From the NCBI RefSeq assembly GCF_017873565.1, contig NZ_JAGGKH010000017.1:53817-117816 (forward strand): a DNA stretch of 64,000 nucleotides, written 5' to 3'. A program made the position numbers and the translations under genes. The DNA comes from Lederbergia galactosidilytica (lineage in GTDB: Bacteria; Bacillota; Bacilli; Bacillales; Bacillaceae_C). Below the pieces are notes generated by a model, which saw only the letters and a list, made by a program, of their open reading frames with translations, made no database searches and was not told where the DNA came from. Shown piece by piece: positions 8,981-17,355 of the stretch. Each line of letters begins with the position of its first letter. The stretch's first letter is position 1.

Positions 8981-9814
8981 ATGGATGTAGGCGTGGTATC
9001 AAGAAGCTTTCCCGAAATGAGTAATAAGGAAACAGCAGAATTTTTGGCAAAAGAGGGTTTTAAGTGGACGGAATTATGTTTCTCACAAACCGATTCTAAT
9101 TATTGGGTGTACAATGGTAGATCTGATTTAACAACACTTACAAATAAGAAAAGTAAGGAAATTATTGATGTATATCAAGCATATGGGATTGAGGTAACAG
9201 CAATTGGTGTATTTACGAATCTATTAGAGCTAGACGAAGGGGAGGCACAACAAAACTTAGCTTATTTTGAGCGATTGATGGAGATTGCTGCTATCAATAA
9301 TATTCCTTATGTTGCGACAGAATGTGGCTTTATTCCAGGAAAAAGGGGAATCAATGCTGATACCTATGAATCTGCTTTTGAGCTATTTAAAGATCGCCTA
9401 GGTCAGCTTGTGCAAAAGGCGCAGAGTTATAATATATCGATTGCCCTAGAACCATGTGTGTTAGATATTATCCCAAGTGCGAAACGAACAGTAGATTTGA
9501 TCAAACAAATTGGTTCAAATCATCTTAAAGTCCTTTTAGATCCAGCCAATTTGATTGCCAATCAATCTGAAGAAGATATGTTTAGATATTTGGCTCCTTA
9601 TATTGCTTATTTCCATGGGAAAGATCGTAAAGTTAATGATGCATATGGACGTGCCATTGGAGATGGAGATATTAATTGGCCATTATTTTTCCAACTATAT
9701 CATCAGTATACGGAAGGTATTCCCTTTATTATGGAGTATGTGAATTTAAATAATTGCTGTGATATACGTGATCGTGTTTTACGGTTTGAGAAACAATCAT
9801 TGACACTTAAATAA
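8981..9814 (+). CDS. Sugar phosphate isomerase/epimerase-like TIM-barrel protein 1
   Basis: A 277-residue protein of the xylose-isomerase-like TIM barrel family (AP endonuclease 2 fold; relatives include IolE, IolI and hydroxypyruvate isomerase). It has GFKWTELCFSQ at the first barrel strand, ISIALEPC with the metal Glu near residue 158, HLKVLLDPANLI with the metal Asp, YFHGKDRK with the His-x-Lys/Asp pattern and a late Glu in PFIMEYVN. A GGAGGGA site precedes the ATG. It ends the first transcript of the island. Such proteins commonly pair with Gfo/Idh/MocA dehydrogenases to isomerise, dehydrate or cleave keto-sugars or inosose-type intermediates. The actual reaction is unknown. Confidence 0.88.
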   Translation: MDVGVVSRSFPEMSNKETAEFLAKEGFKWTELCFSQTDSNYWVYNGRSDLTTLTNKKSKEIIDVYQAYGIEVTAIGVFTNLLELDEGEAQQNLAYFERLMEIAAINNIPYVATECGFIPGKRGINADTYESAFELFKDRLGQLVQKAQSYNISIALEPCVLDIIPSAKRTVDLIKQIGSNHLKVLLDPANLIANQSEEDMFRYLAPYIAYFHGKDRKVNDAYGRAIGDGDINWPLFFQLYHQYTEGIPFIMEYVNLNNCCDIRDRVLRFEKQSLTLK

Positions 9815-9819
9815 TCGGA

Positions 9820-9852
9820 CTAGGGATGTCCTCTCGAAAGTGACATCCCTAG
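9820..9852. terminator. Strong hairpin after the first transporter operon
   Basis: Arms CTAGGGATGTC (9820-9830) and GACATCCCTAG (9842-9852) are perfect complements. No clear T-run follows, so it may be an RNA 3' end stabiliser or a weak terminator. Confidence 0.55.
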
Positions 9853-9964
9853 ATTGAAACTTATTGAGGGATTACGCTCTCCTTTCTATAAACAACCGGA
9901 AAATCATCGCCTTTTAACTCCAACTCAATATAAACGACAATGTTTAGAATTGTGAATTCTAAAA

Positions 9965-9982
9965 AATTGTCCGAATTGACCA
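9965..9982 (+). promoter_or_regulatory. Candidate operator, tandem AATTGWCCN repeat, copy 2
   Basis: AATTGTCCGAATTGACCA differs at one base from the copy at 156-173. A looser relative, AAATGTCAAATTGATTAA (13 of 18), lies at 15085-15102 before the AraC gene, which would fit autoregulation. The assignment is inference. Confidence 0.45.
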
Positions 9983-10064
9983 TGAACTTGGCAGAATCCA
10001 CAATGTAGCATCTATTAAATCTCTGTAGTATATAGATAAAACAACAGAGAGAAATACCTAATTT

Positions 10065-10078
10065 AGAAAACGCTTACC
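10065..10078 (+). promoter_or_regulatory. Candidate cre (CcpA) site
   Basis: AGAAAACGCTTACC fits the catabolite-response consensus TGNAANCGNNNNCA except for the outermost bases. Location before a sugar-type dehydrogenase gene suits carbon catabolite repression. Confidence 0.35.
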
Positions 10079-10215
10079 ATCATATTAATTAGAAAAGCCT
10101 TGATTAAGACTGATCGTAATTTGTCAACATGAGCAAAGTCGCTTTGCGCCAAGTAATCGTGTGTACAACAACGGGTTACTCCGTTGAATAAAATAAATTA
10201 AAAGAGGATGATTTC

Positions 10216-11238
10216 ATGACATTAAAAGTAGCGATTGTCGGTGTAGGGAATATTGGGAATACGCATGCCCCAGTTTACATGGAAAATACGGATACGAAGA
10301 TCGTGGCGGTTTGCGACATCGTCAAGGAAAAAGCGGACAAAGCCGCTCAACAATACGGTGCAAAAGCTTTTTACAGTGTCAAGGAAATGCTCGCTAGTGA
10401 AATCCAATTAGATTTAGTAAGTGTCTGTACAAAAGGGGAGGAAAATGGTGGCGAGCATTATGCCCCTACAATGGAATTACTTGAGGCTGGAATTCCAGTA
10501 TTAGGAGAAAAACCAATCTCCAATAAACTAGAAGAAGCTCAAGAAATGGTTGATTATGCTCAGGAGAAACAAATTCCCTATGCAGTCAATTTGAATCATC
10601 GTTTTACCCCAGCTGCTGAACGTGCCAAATCATGGATTGAAGCAGGACGTCTAGGAAAGATTCATATGATTAATATGAGAATGTGGATTAATAATCCTGT
10701 TGAAACCTCTCCATGGTTCCATCTTCGTGCTCTGCATCCCCATTCCTTTGATGTAATTCGTTATTTTTGTGGAGATGTCAAACGAGTAGCAGCCTTTATG
10801 ATGAAAGGGGAAGGAAGAGCGATTTGGTCGAATGCTCAAATTATCTTGGAATTTGAAAATGGCGCGATTGGTCATTTAGTAGGTAGTTATGATGCAGGGG
10901 CAAGCTACGGATTAGAGCAATGTGAAGTGGTTGGATCGAAGGGAAGATTTGTGCTTGAGGATGCATGTGAACATTTAACATTTTATCCACGACATAATAT
11001 TGAAACTGAAAAGTATAGCTATCTAGGTGGAATGCGCGCTTTTCCTGAGACATTTAAAAGTCGAATTAATGCCTTTGTTGATCAGTTGAATGCGGGCGTA
11101 ACATACGATCGAGTCAATGGCTCTGGGGAGGATGCATTGAAAGCACAAATGATTATTGAAGCGGCGATCCGTTCATGGGAAACGGGAACAATTGTTGATG
11201 TGAAAGACTTAGAGCGAATTCCGGGAGGGGTAAAATAA
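10216..11238 (+). CDS. Gfo/Idh/MocA family oxidoreductase 1
   Basis: A 340-residue NAD(P)-dependent dehydrogenase. The N-terminal Rossmann domain has VGVGNIGNTH (residues 8-17), the family motif GEKPISNKLEEA near 97-108 and NLNHRFTPAAERA near 125. The C-terminal alpha/beta domain includes LHPHSFDVIRYFCG. The family oxidises hydroxyls of sugars and cyclitols (IolG, glucose-fructose oxidoreductase) or acts on sugar glycosides. An AAGAGGATG site precedes the ATG. The stop overlaps the ATG of the next TIM-barrel gene (TAATG), so the two are translationally coupled and probably catalyse consecutive steps. The paralogue at 14021-15037 shares the same layout. Substrate unknown. Confidence 0.92.
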   Translation: MTLKVAIVGVGNIGNTHAPVYMENTDTKIVAVCDIVKEKADKAAQQYGAKAFYSVKEMLASEIQLDLVSVCTKGEENGGEHYAPTMELLEAGIPVLGEKPISNKLEEAQEMVDYAQEKQIPYAVNLNHRFTPAAERAKSWIEAGRLGKIHMINMRMWINNPVETSPWFHLRALHPHSFDVIRYFCGDVKRVAAFMMKGEGRAIWSNAQIILEFENGAIGHLVGSYDAGASYGLEQCEVVGSKGRFVLEDACEHLTFYPRHNIETEKYSYLGGMRAFPETFKSRINAFVDQLNAGVTYDRVNGSGEDALKAQMIIEAAIRSWETGTIVDVKDLERIPGGVK

Positions 11239-12056
11239 TGAAACTAGGAGTTAATTCCGTTTTATTTAAAGACTTTGATTTCGCTACTGCGGCCAAGCAA
11301 ATTGCTAGTTGTGGCTATGACGGTGTGGAGATTGCAGCCATTAAGGGAATGTGTGAACATCTACAGTTAGATCGGTGGCGAGAACAAGCAGAAGAATTAC
11401 GGGCGATTGTAGCAGACAATGGATTAGAATTTTTATCCATGGAAGTAGCTTCCCTTGACGAAGAGCGACTTATTCAAGCTTTTGAAGCTGGTGCCGAATT
11501 AGGAATCCCCGTTATCAATGTAGGACCGGGTGGAACAGCAGGAGATGAGAATAGTTTATTACATTCCATTGAAACCCTTCGTTCCTTATCGAAAAAAGCG
11601 GAGGAATATGGAGTGACTCTATGTGTGAAAGCACATGTCGGTAATGCGATCTATAACACTCCAACGACTTTGCAAGCAATGAAGGATATTACTTCACCTG
11701 CATTTGGGATTGATATGGATCCAAGTCATATTTATCGTGGAAATGAAAATCCTGAAGAAGAATTGCCAAAGGTATTAAGTAGAATGAAGCATGTGCATAT
11801 TCGTGATTGCAAAGGAAGAACGGCTGGACCTGGGGACATTCAAAACCAGGCTTGTGGGCGAGGGGACATCGACTTATTCGCCTATTGCAAGGCTTTGGTG
11901 GATGGGGAATATGAGGGCCCTGTATGTCTTGAAGTAATTGGCGCTAACCAACATTCCCTAGCAGATGTTTCGATTGTGGCTGCCGAAAGTTACGGTTATT
12001 TAAATGCCTGTCTCCAAAAAATAGGAGTTCGGAAGCCAAAGTTGGTAAAAGAGTGA
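11238..12056 (+). CDS. Sugar phosphate isomerase/epimerase-like TIM-barrel protein 2
   Basis: A 272-residue xylose-isomerase-like TIM barrel. It shows SCGYDGVEIAAIKG at the start, GVTLCVKAHVGNAIYNT near residue 135, where a metal Glu is often found but Lys-Ala-His is seen, AFGIDMDPSHIYRG with the Asp and His ligands, HVHIRDCKGR and the late Glu in PVCLEVIG. It begins on the last base of the preceding dehydrogenase stop codon, so it is co-translated with it. It is distinct from the relative at 8981-9814. Expected role: isomerisation, epimerisation or lyase chemistry on the keto product of the dehydrogenase. This is inferred from family and coupling. Confidence 0.88.
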   Translation: MKLGVNSVLFKDFDFATAAKQIASCGYDGVEIAAIKGMCEHLQLDRWREQAEELRAIVADNGLEFLSMEVASLDEERLIQAFEAGAELGIPVINVGPGGTAGDENSLLHSIETLRSLSKKAEEYGVTLCVKAHVGNAIYNTPTTLQAMKDITSPAFGIDMDPSHIYRGNENPEEELPKVLSRMKHVHIRDCKGRTAGPGDIQNQACGRGDIDLFAYCKALVDGEYEGPVCLEVIGANQHSLADVSIVAAESYGYLNACLQKIGVRKPKLVKE

Positions 12057-12379
12057 ACCTGGCGTTTTCACTAGAGAAAAAAGTCTAAAATTCTAGCTCA
12101 TGCTGGATCTAGCCCTAGCGCCCGACAACTAGTAAACGTGCGGTGCCTGCTTGCGTAAGTCAATATCGATTCGCCTGTTAGGATCCCTTATTCGACAGTC
12201 AGTTTATAAGGGGGTCAACAGAATCTAGCTAGAACGGTGTTGAGATATACAGGGATGGACTGTGTAGACGAAGCAACCAGGCAGTTGCACCTTAATTTTA
12301 CTACCGAAGGACGGTGTGAACTTAGCCGTTCATTCTTTAAATGGGCGTTGGCGTTTTTTTTGAAAAGGAGAGATGAGAG
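12057..12379 (+). other. Structured leader/intergenic region before sulfatase 2
   Basis: No gene. The region is rich in short inverted repeats, for example CCCTTAT/ATAAGGG around 12186-12213, and its base composition is higher in GC than the neighbouring spacers. It ends in a terminator-like hairpin (12325-12361) only 18 bases before the sulfatase ATG. It could be a regulatory leader or a remnant of a mobile or repeated element. No known riboswitch or T-box motif was recognised. Confidence 0.4.
12325..12361 (+). terminator. Terminator-like hairpin with T8 tail just before sulfatase 2
   Basis: CGTTCATT (12327-12334) pairs with AATGGGCG (12340-12347) using two G-U pairs, GCC/GGC can close the outside, and eight T follow at 12354-12361. 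The ribosome site of the next gene comes immediately after, so this may be an attenuator or the end of the upstream operon. Confidence 0.5.
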
Positions 12380-13789
12380 ATGAAGAAACCTAATATTATT
12401 ATGTTTGGTATTGATAGTCTGCGCAGAGATCATATGAGTTCCTACGGATATGATCGTTTGACGACCCCTCATATGGATCAATTCGCAAAAGAGGGTGTGT
12501 TGTTTGAAAACTATTTTAGCCCTAGTATTCCAACTACACCTGGTTATGCTTCTATGCTAACGGGGATGGATTGTTTTGGGACCGATGTAGTGGCACTTCG
12601 TCATAAGGGACCATTAGGAGATCATGTACAGACCCTTCCAGAAATCCTTGATGATCATGGATATCAAACAACTTGTATCGGATTTACCGGTAATCCATCA
12701 TCACGAGGTTTTCAAAAATATATCGACTATCCGGGATGGGGACCAGATGAAACGGGAAAAAGCCCAAAAGCAGAAAACTTAAATAAAGTCGCGATCCCAG
12801 AACTGAAAAGATTAGCTAGTGAAGAAAAGCCCTTCTTCTTATTTATGCGTCATATGGATCCTCATTCTCCATATTTACCACCTGCGCCATTTGATCGGAT
12901 ATTTTACGATGGGAATGAATGTGACCCAACCAATACATCATTAGAAAAATTAAAGGAATTTAAACCCTTTGCAGATTATATCACTTCATGGTTACCAGAA
13001 GGTTGTACAGATGCTGATTATGTGGATGCTCAATATGATGGAGCAATTGCTTATATGGATGCTTGTATTCAAAAGATATTAACAAGTATCCAAACATTAG
13101 GAATTGAGGAAGAAACATTAGTGATTATTACTTCTGATCATGGAGAGACATTGAATGAACATGATTGTTGGTATGATCACCACGGTCTTTATGAACACAA
13201 TCTAGTCATTCCCTTAATTCTTAAATTTCCAGGTAAATTGCCGGCAGGGAAAAGGGTGAAAGAATTCACCTTAATAAAAGATCTGACACCAACAATATTG
13301 GAATTACTTGATATTAAAGTGGATATTTCATTTGATGGACAAAGTTTGCTTCCGCTTGTTCATCATGATCTCCAACGTTTCCAGCAAACATCAGAGTTTT
13401 ATATTACAGAATGTACGTGGATGAGGAAGCATGGTTGGAGAACACCGGAATGGAAATTAATTCGTGCGTTGGAGCCTGATCTTCATTTCAAACCGGAAGT
13501 GGAATTATACAATATTTTTACAGATCCACTTGAATTGAATAATGTGGCCGAGCGAGAGCCAGAAATTGTTAAGGCATTGACTGAAAGAATGGAAGCATAT
13601 ATCGCGAAAAGAGAACATGCAACAGGCAGGACTAATCCAATGTACACAAATCTACATTGGCATGGGCTTGAACAAGGTCCATTTGAAACATCGCAGGAAG
13701 CCTTTGATTCAATGTATATTGGATCAATTGAAACGGCACAAGATTTACAAGCGAAAGAAAAGGAAAAAGCGAACGAATCGAAGGTGTGA
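12380..13789 (+). CDS. Sulfatase-fold hydrolase 2, Thr-type
   Basis: A 469-residue paralogue of the protein at 258-1637. It has FGIDSLRRDHMSSYGYD with metal Asp12, FMRHMDPHSPYLPP near residue 155, ITSDHGETLNEHDCWYDHHG near 250 and LKFPGKLPAGKRV. The nucleophile position reads Thr52 in SIPTTPGYASMLTG; neither the C-x-P-x-R nor the S-x-P-x-R formylglycine signature is present. No signal peptide, so it is cytoplasmic. An AAAGGAGAGATG ribosome site precedes the ATG. It sits between the first TIM-barrel/dehydrogenase pair and the second dehydrogenase. It could hydrolyse a sulfate or phosphate (di)ester of an imported carbohydrate. The C-terminal tail of about 30 residues is Lys/Glu rich. Confidence 0.85.
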   Translation: MKKPNIIMFGIDSLRRDHMSSYGYDRLTTPHMDQFAKEGVLFENYFSPSIPTTPGYASMLTGMDCFGTDVVALRHKGPLGDHVQTLPEILDDHGYQTTCIGFTGNPSSRGFQKYIDYPGWGPDETGKSPKAENLNKVAIPELKRLASEEKPFFLFMRHMDPHSPYLPPAPFDRIFYDGNECDPTNTSLEKLKEFKPFADYITSWLPEGCTDADYVDAQYDGAIAYMDACIQKILTSIQTLGIEEETLVIITSDHGETLNEHDCWYDHHGLYEHNLVIPLILKFPGKLPAGKRVKEFTLIKDLTPTILELLDIKVDISFDGQSLLPLVHHDLQRFQQTSEFYITECTWMRKHGWRTPEWKLIRALEPDLHFKPEVELYNIFTDPLELNNVAEREPEIVKALTERMEAYIAKREHATGRTNPMYTNLHWHGLEQGPFETSQEAFDSMYIGSIETAQDLQAKEKEKANESKV

Positions 13790-13855
13790 GGAAGAAATAC
13801 ATTCATAGTGCAGATGTGTCGAAGATAATGTAAAGAAGATCAAAAAATAATGCGT

Positions 13856-13993
13856 GAGGCTGGGACATAACTAAAATGCTAATCCTCAAAAGCGAATATT
13901 GCATTACCTTAGCGAAGTATATTTCCGGAGTGGGTTATTTTCACGCTAATAGTTCGGACTTTACTCAAGCGAAAACACTTTTGTCCCAGCCTC
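13856..13993. repeat. GAGGCTGGGAC inverted-repeat element
   Basis: GAGGCTGGGACA at 13856 and TGTCCCAGCCTC ending at 13993 are perfect inverted ends around about 115 bases. This class of intergenic repeat is common in Bacillales and lactobacilli. A diverged copy lies at 35200-35308. It probably forms a long hairpin between the sulfatase and dehydrogenase genes and may terminate or process the transcript. Confidence 0.75.
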
Positions 13994-14020
13994 ATTAAAG
14001 CATCGAAAGGGTTGATGTTC

Positions 14021-15037
14021 TTGTTAAAAGCTGCGGTTGTTGGATTACGGAATATCGGAAAATTGCATTGTCGTTATTATCAAGAAATTCCTAATGTGAG
14101 ATTGGTGGCGGTTTGTGATCTGGATGAAAAATTGGCTGAAGCAGCATCACTACAATTTGGTGTAAAATCTTATACTGATTTAAAAGCTTTATTAGAAAAT
14201 GAAGAAGTAGATGTGGTCAGCATTGCAACAGGAGGAATAGAGAATGGATCTCACCACTTTGCGCCAGCCATGCTAGCAATGAAAATGGGAAAAGATGTAT
14301 TAGTGGAGAAGCCGTTATCCAATCAACTATCCGAAGCACGAGAAATGATCGCATTTGCAAAAGAGCAAGGTATAAGGCTTGCTTGTAATTTGAATCATCG
14401 ATTTGCTCCAACCGCTCACAGGGCAAAAGAATGGGTGGAACAAGAGAAGCTCGGTTCTTTACTATATATAAATATGAAACTAACGATTGGAAATCCAAAT
14501 GAATCGACCCCATGGATCCACTTACGGGCATTGCACCCTCACTCCATAGATGTTATGCGCTTTTTTGGTGGGGACATTCAACGAGTACAGGCATTTATGA
14601 CAAAAGCACCGGGGAGAACGGTTTGGTCGACTGCTTCTATTAATATGGAGTTTGCTTCAGGGGCTGTTGGACATTTAACTGGCAGCTATGATATGGATAA
14701 TCGCCACCCTATTGAACAATGTGAGATAGCGGGAACAAAAGGAAGATTCGTTATCAAGGATGTCTATAATGAGGTTACTTATTATCCCCATCAGCATTCA
14801 GAGTTAACAGTGATTCGTAATTCCGTTTTAACAGGTATGGAAGGATTTAATGCTACATTTAAAAATAGATTACAGACATTTATTCAAGAAATCATATTGA
14901 ACATTCCCCCAGACGACATATCTGGCTCAGGTTCGGAGGCGCTGGCAGCACAGGAAGTAATCGAGGCAGCCATCCTTTCTCATCAGGAAAATGGTGCTGT
15001 CATTGAAGTAAAGAGTTTGAGCAAAAAGACCAAATAA
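14021..15037 (+). CDS. Gfo/Idh/MocA family oxidoreductase 2
   Basis: A 338-residue NAD(P)-dependent dehydrogenase, paralogous along its whole length to 10216-11238: Rossmann motif VGLRNIGKLH, VEKPLSNQLSEA, NLNHRFAPTAHRAKEW, LHPHSIDVMRFFGG. The Rossmann motif is G-x-R-x-x-G, with Arg where the second Gly usually is. Start choice: GAAAGGG lies 9 bases before TTG 14021, and the paralogue aligns there (LKAAVVG versus LKVAIVG); ATG 14015 is only 3 bases from that site. It follows the inverted repeat at 13856-13993 and precedes the AraC gene. Possibly acts on a second position or second sugar of the same substrate. Confidence 0.9.
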   Translation: MLKAAVVGLRNIGKLHCRYYQEIPNVRLVAVCDLDEKLAEAASLQFGVKSYTDLKALLENEEVDVVSIATGGIENGSHHFAPAMLAMKMGKDVLVEKPLSNQLSEAREMIAFAKEQGIRLACNLNHRFAPTAHRAKEWVEQEKLGSLLYINMKLTIGNPNESTPWIHLRALHPHSIDVMRFFGGDIQRVQAFMTKAPGRTVWSTASINMEFASGAVGHLTGSYDMDNRHPIEQCEIAGTKGRFVIKDVYNEVTYYPHQHSELTVIRNSVLTGMEGFNATFKNRLQTFIQEIILNIPPDDISGSGSEALAAQEVIEAAILSHQENGAVIEVKSLSKKTK

Positions 15038-15084
15038 TAAGAGGCTTCTTTTCATTGCTTTGTGTGGAACGTACTGTTGTTACT

Positions 15085-15102
15085 AAATGTCAAATTGATT
15101 AA
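15085..15102 (+). promoter_or_regulatory. Weak relative of the AATTGWCC tandem motif
   Basis: AAATGTCAAATTGATTAA matches the copy at 156-173 at 13 of 18 positions and lies about 100 bases before the AraC start. Weak on its own; listed because of its position. Confidence 0.2.
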
Positions 15103-15200
15103 TATACATTTGTTTTGTAAAATTAAATAATTTCAAACAAATACGTAACTTTATCTAATCGCTCTACCATTTCATCTTGATCTATAAGGGAGGATTGAAG

Positions 15201-16118
15201 ATGAGTACGATGAGATATCGAAGCCAAGAATATATGAAAAATAATGCATTTCCATTTTGGATTCAGCAATATCGTCATGATTCCATGAATGTTCCACCAG
15301 TTCACTCTCATGATTTTGTGGAATTGGTATATGTAGTAAAAGGTGAAGGAAGACATGTTTTTGAAGGACAGTCTTATCAAATCCAAACAAATGATGTTTT
15401 TATTATTAATCCAGGCGAGGTTCATACATTTGAAATTGAGGTAGGGAAAAAAATTGATATTATCAATTGTCTGTTCTTACCTAATTTGATTCAAGATTCA
15501 TTGTTAAAGGAACTAGGTGTCTCACAATCAATGGATTATTTTTATATTCATCCATTTTTGGATAATAAGGAACGATTTCATCATTTGCTAAATTTGAAAG
15601 GAATCTATGCTGAGCGGCTCCATTCTTTATTAGAAGGAATGATGTACGAATATAGAGGAGAAGGCTCCTGTTACTCTACCCTTATTCGATTACAGTTAGT
15701 GGAATTATTAATTTTATTATCACGAATATATAATGAACAACAAAATAAACAGCTAGATTCTTCAGCAGTTGAATCTAGTAGTTTATTAGTTCAAAGAGTA
15801 TGTGGTTACCTAGCCAGAAATTACGATCAAAAGATTTCTATCCCTTCATTATGTAAGTTATTTACGATCAGTCCCCGTCATTTAAATCGTCTCTTTAAAC
15901 AGGAGACTAATCAGACGATCGTGGAGATGCTACAATTTATTCGAATTGAAAAGGCAAAGAAACTTTTAATTGGAAGCGATGACAAAGTTATAGATATAGC
16001 TATTAAGGTGGGATATGATGACCCAGCCTTTTTTAGCCGGTTATTTCGCAGAGAAGTGAATTGTTCCCCAGGTAAATACAGAGAGGAACAACAGAAATTA
16101 CTAATAACGAATCAATAG
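15201..16118 (+). CDS. AraC-family transcriptional regulator
   Basis: A 305-residue regulator. The N-terminal cupin sensor domain (about 20-130) has the pattern PPVHSHDFVELVYVVKGEG and INPGEVHTFEIE. The C-terminal double helix-turn-helix (about 205-300) is typical of AraC/XylS: ISIPSLCKLFTISPRHLNRLFK and VIDIAIKVGYDDPAFFSRLFRR. ATG 15201 is preceded by GGGAGG at 7 bases; an ATG at 15177 has no ribosome site. It is likely the sugar-responsive activator of this island, binding direct repeats such as those at 156 and 9965. The target assignment is inference; the domain calls are clear. Confidence 0.93.
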   Translation: MSTMRYRSQEYMKNNAFPFWIQQYRHDSMNVPPVHSHDFVELVYVVKGEGRHVFEGQSYQIQTNDVFIINPGEVHTFEIEVGKKIDIINCLFLPNLIQDSLLKELGVSQSMDYFYIHPFLDNKERFHHLLNLKGIYAERLHSLLEGMMYEYRGEGSCYSTLIRLQLVELLILLSRIYNEQQNKQLDSSAVESSSLLVQRVCGYLARNYDQKISIPSLCKLFTISPRHLNRLFKQETNQTIVEMLQFIRIEKAKKLLIGSDDKVIDIAIKVGYDDPAFFSRLFRREVNCSPGKYREEQQKLLITNQ

Positions 16119-16158
16119 GGATGTTAAACAACTGCTGGAATTTTGAAAGGATGAGTGT

Positions 16159-17340
16159 ATGAAAACGCAAGAAATTCAACCATCTCTCATTAGCCCACAT
16201 GGAGGAGAGTTAATGAATAGAGAGGTACCCAATACTGAAAAAAGCGATGCACTGAAAAAAGCAGAAACATTACCAGCCTTAACGATCTCAGAGTGGAGTT
16301 TATCAGACTTAGAATTACTCGCTAATGGGGGATTTAGCCCATTAATAGGATTTATGAAGCAAAAAGATTATCTAAATGTATTAGAGCATATGCATTTAGC
16401 GAATGGGTTACTTTGGAGTATCCCAATCACATTGCCAGTTCATTATGAAAAGGCAAAGGAATTTTCTATTGGTGAAGAGCTTGTATTAAAAGGCAAAGAT
16501 GGCAAGATATATGGAACACTCCTTCTCGAGGAGAAATATAGTTACGATAAGTTGAAAGAAGCTGAGAAGGTATATGGAACGATCGATCATACACACCCAG
16601 GTGTGCAAAAAATTCTTGAAAAAGGCGAAATCTATTTTGCAGGTCCGATTCGTCTATTACAAAAGCCCAGTCATCATCCTTTTACAGCTTTCCATAAAAC
16701 ACCCCAAGAAACTAGGGAAATGTTCCAACAGTTAGGCTGGAAAACAGTTGTCGGTTTTCAAACGAGAAATCCGGTTCATCGTGCCCATGAATATATCCAA
16801 AAGATTGCTATGGAAAATGTTGATGGTTTGCTCCTTAATCCATTAGTAGGGGAAACAAAAGCGGATGATGTACCAGCCGAAGTACGAATGAAAAGTTATC
16901 AAATCTTATTAGAAAAATATTATCCAGAGGATAGGGTAAAATTAGTAATTTATCCCGCAGCAATGCGTTATGCAGGGCCAAGAGAAGCAATCATGCATGC
17001 TCTTGTCCGCAAAAATTACGGGTGTACTCATTTTATTATTGGACGTGACCATGCAGGGGTAGGAGATTTTTATGGCACATATGAAGCACAAGAACTTGTC
17101 GGGAAGTTTGAGGCGGAAATTGGGATAACGATTTTGAAATTTGAACATGCATTTTATTGTAAGTGTTGTGAAAGCATGGCTACATCTAAAACCTGCCCTC
17201 ATCATGAGAAAGACCATATCCATTTAAGTGGAACGAAAGTAAGGGAATTACTAAGGAAAGGTGAAAAACCACCACGTGAATTTTCGCGTCCAGAGGTGGC
17301 AGAAGTGTTAATCGTAGGATTGCAATCATCTAAAGATTGA
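16159..17340 (+). CDS. sat: ATP sulfurylase (sulfate adenylyltransferase)
   Basis: A 393-residue enzyme making adenosine 5'-phosphosulfate (APS) from ATP and sulfate. It has the N-terminal PUA-like domain (about 15-165), then the catalytic domain with [16 protein letters not shown] (Q-x-R-N and the HxxH pair), [13 protein letters not shown] and [18 protein letters not shown] CxxC-type pair and Cys-Pro-His ([15 protein letters not shown]) near residue 335-350 suggest the zinc site seen in many bacterial Sat proteins. A GAAAGGATG site precedes the ATG. It is 15 bases from the APS kinase gene, so the pair makes PAPS. Placement beside the AraC gene, in an island with sulfatase-fold enzymes, is unusual. 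No cysH, cysI or sulfate permease is in view. Confidence 0.96.
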   Translation: MKTQEIQPSLISPHGGELMNREVPNTEKSDALKKAETLPALTISEWSLSDLELLANGGFSPLIGFMKQKDYLNVLEHMHLANGLLWSIPITLPVHYEKAKEFSIGEELVLKGKDGKIYGTLLLEEKYSYDKLKEAEKVYGTIDHTHPGVQKILEKGEIYFAGPIRLLQKPSHHPFTAFHKTPQETREMFQQLGWKTVVGFQTRNPVHRAHEYIQKIAMENVDGLLLNPLVGETKADDVPAEVRMKSYQILLEKYYPEDRVKLVIYPAAMRYAGPREAIMHALVRKNYGCTHFIIGRDHAGVGDFYGTYEAQELVGKFEAEIGITILKFEHAFYCKCCESMATSKTCPHHEKDHIHLSGTKVRELLRKGEKPPREFSRPEVAEVLIVGLQSSKD

Positions 17341-17355
17341 AAGGAGAGAAGATGG

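Larger units (their letters stand above)
9853..10215 (+). other. Regulatory region before the second operon, no gene
   Basis: About 360 bases without a credible ORF. It holds copy 2 of the tandem motif (9965-9982), a candidate cre site (10065-10078) and a hairpin CAACGG/CCGTTG at 10168-10185 shortly before the ribosome site. The promoter itself is not clear. Confidence 0.5.

Noticed and set aside
13483..13806. 107-codon - strand ORF opposite sulfatase 2
   Set aside because: Shadow frame of the + strand coding sequence, without its own start signals.
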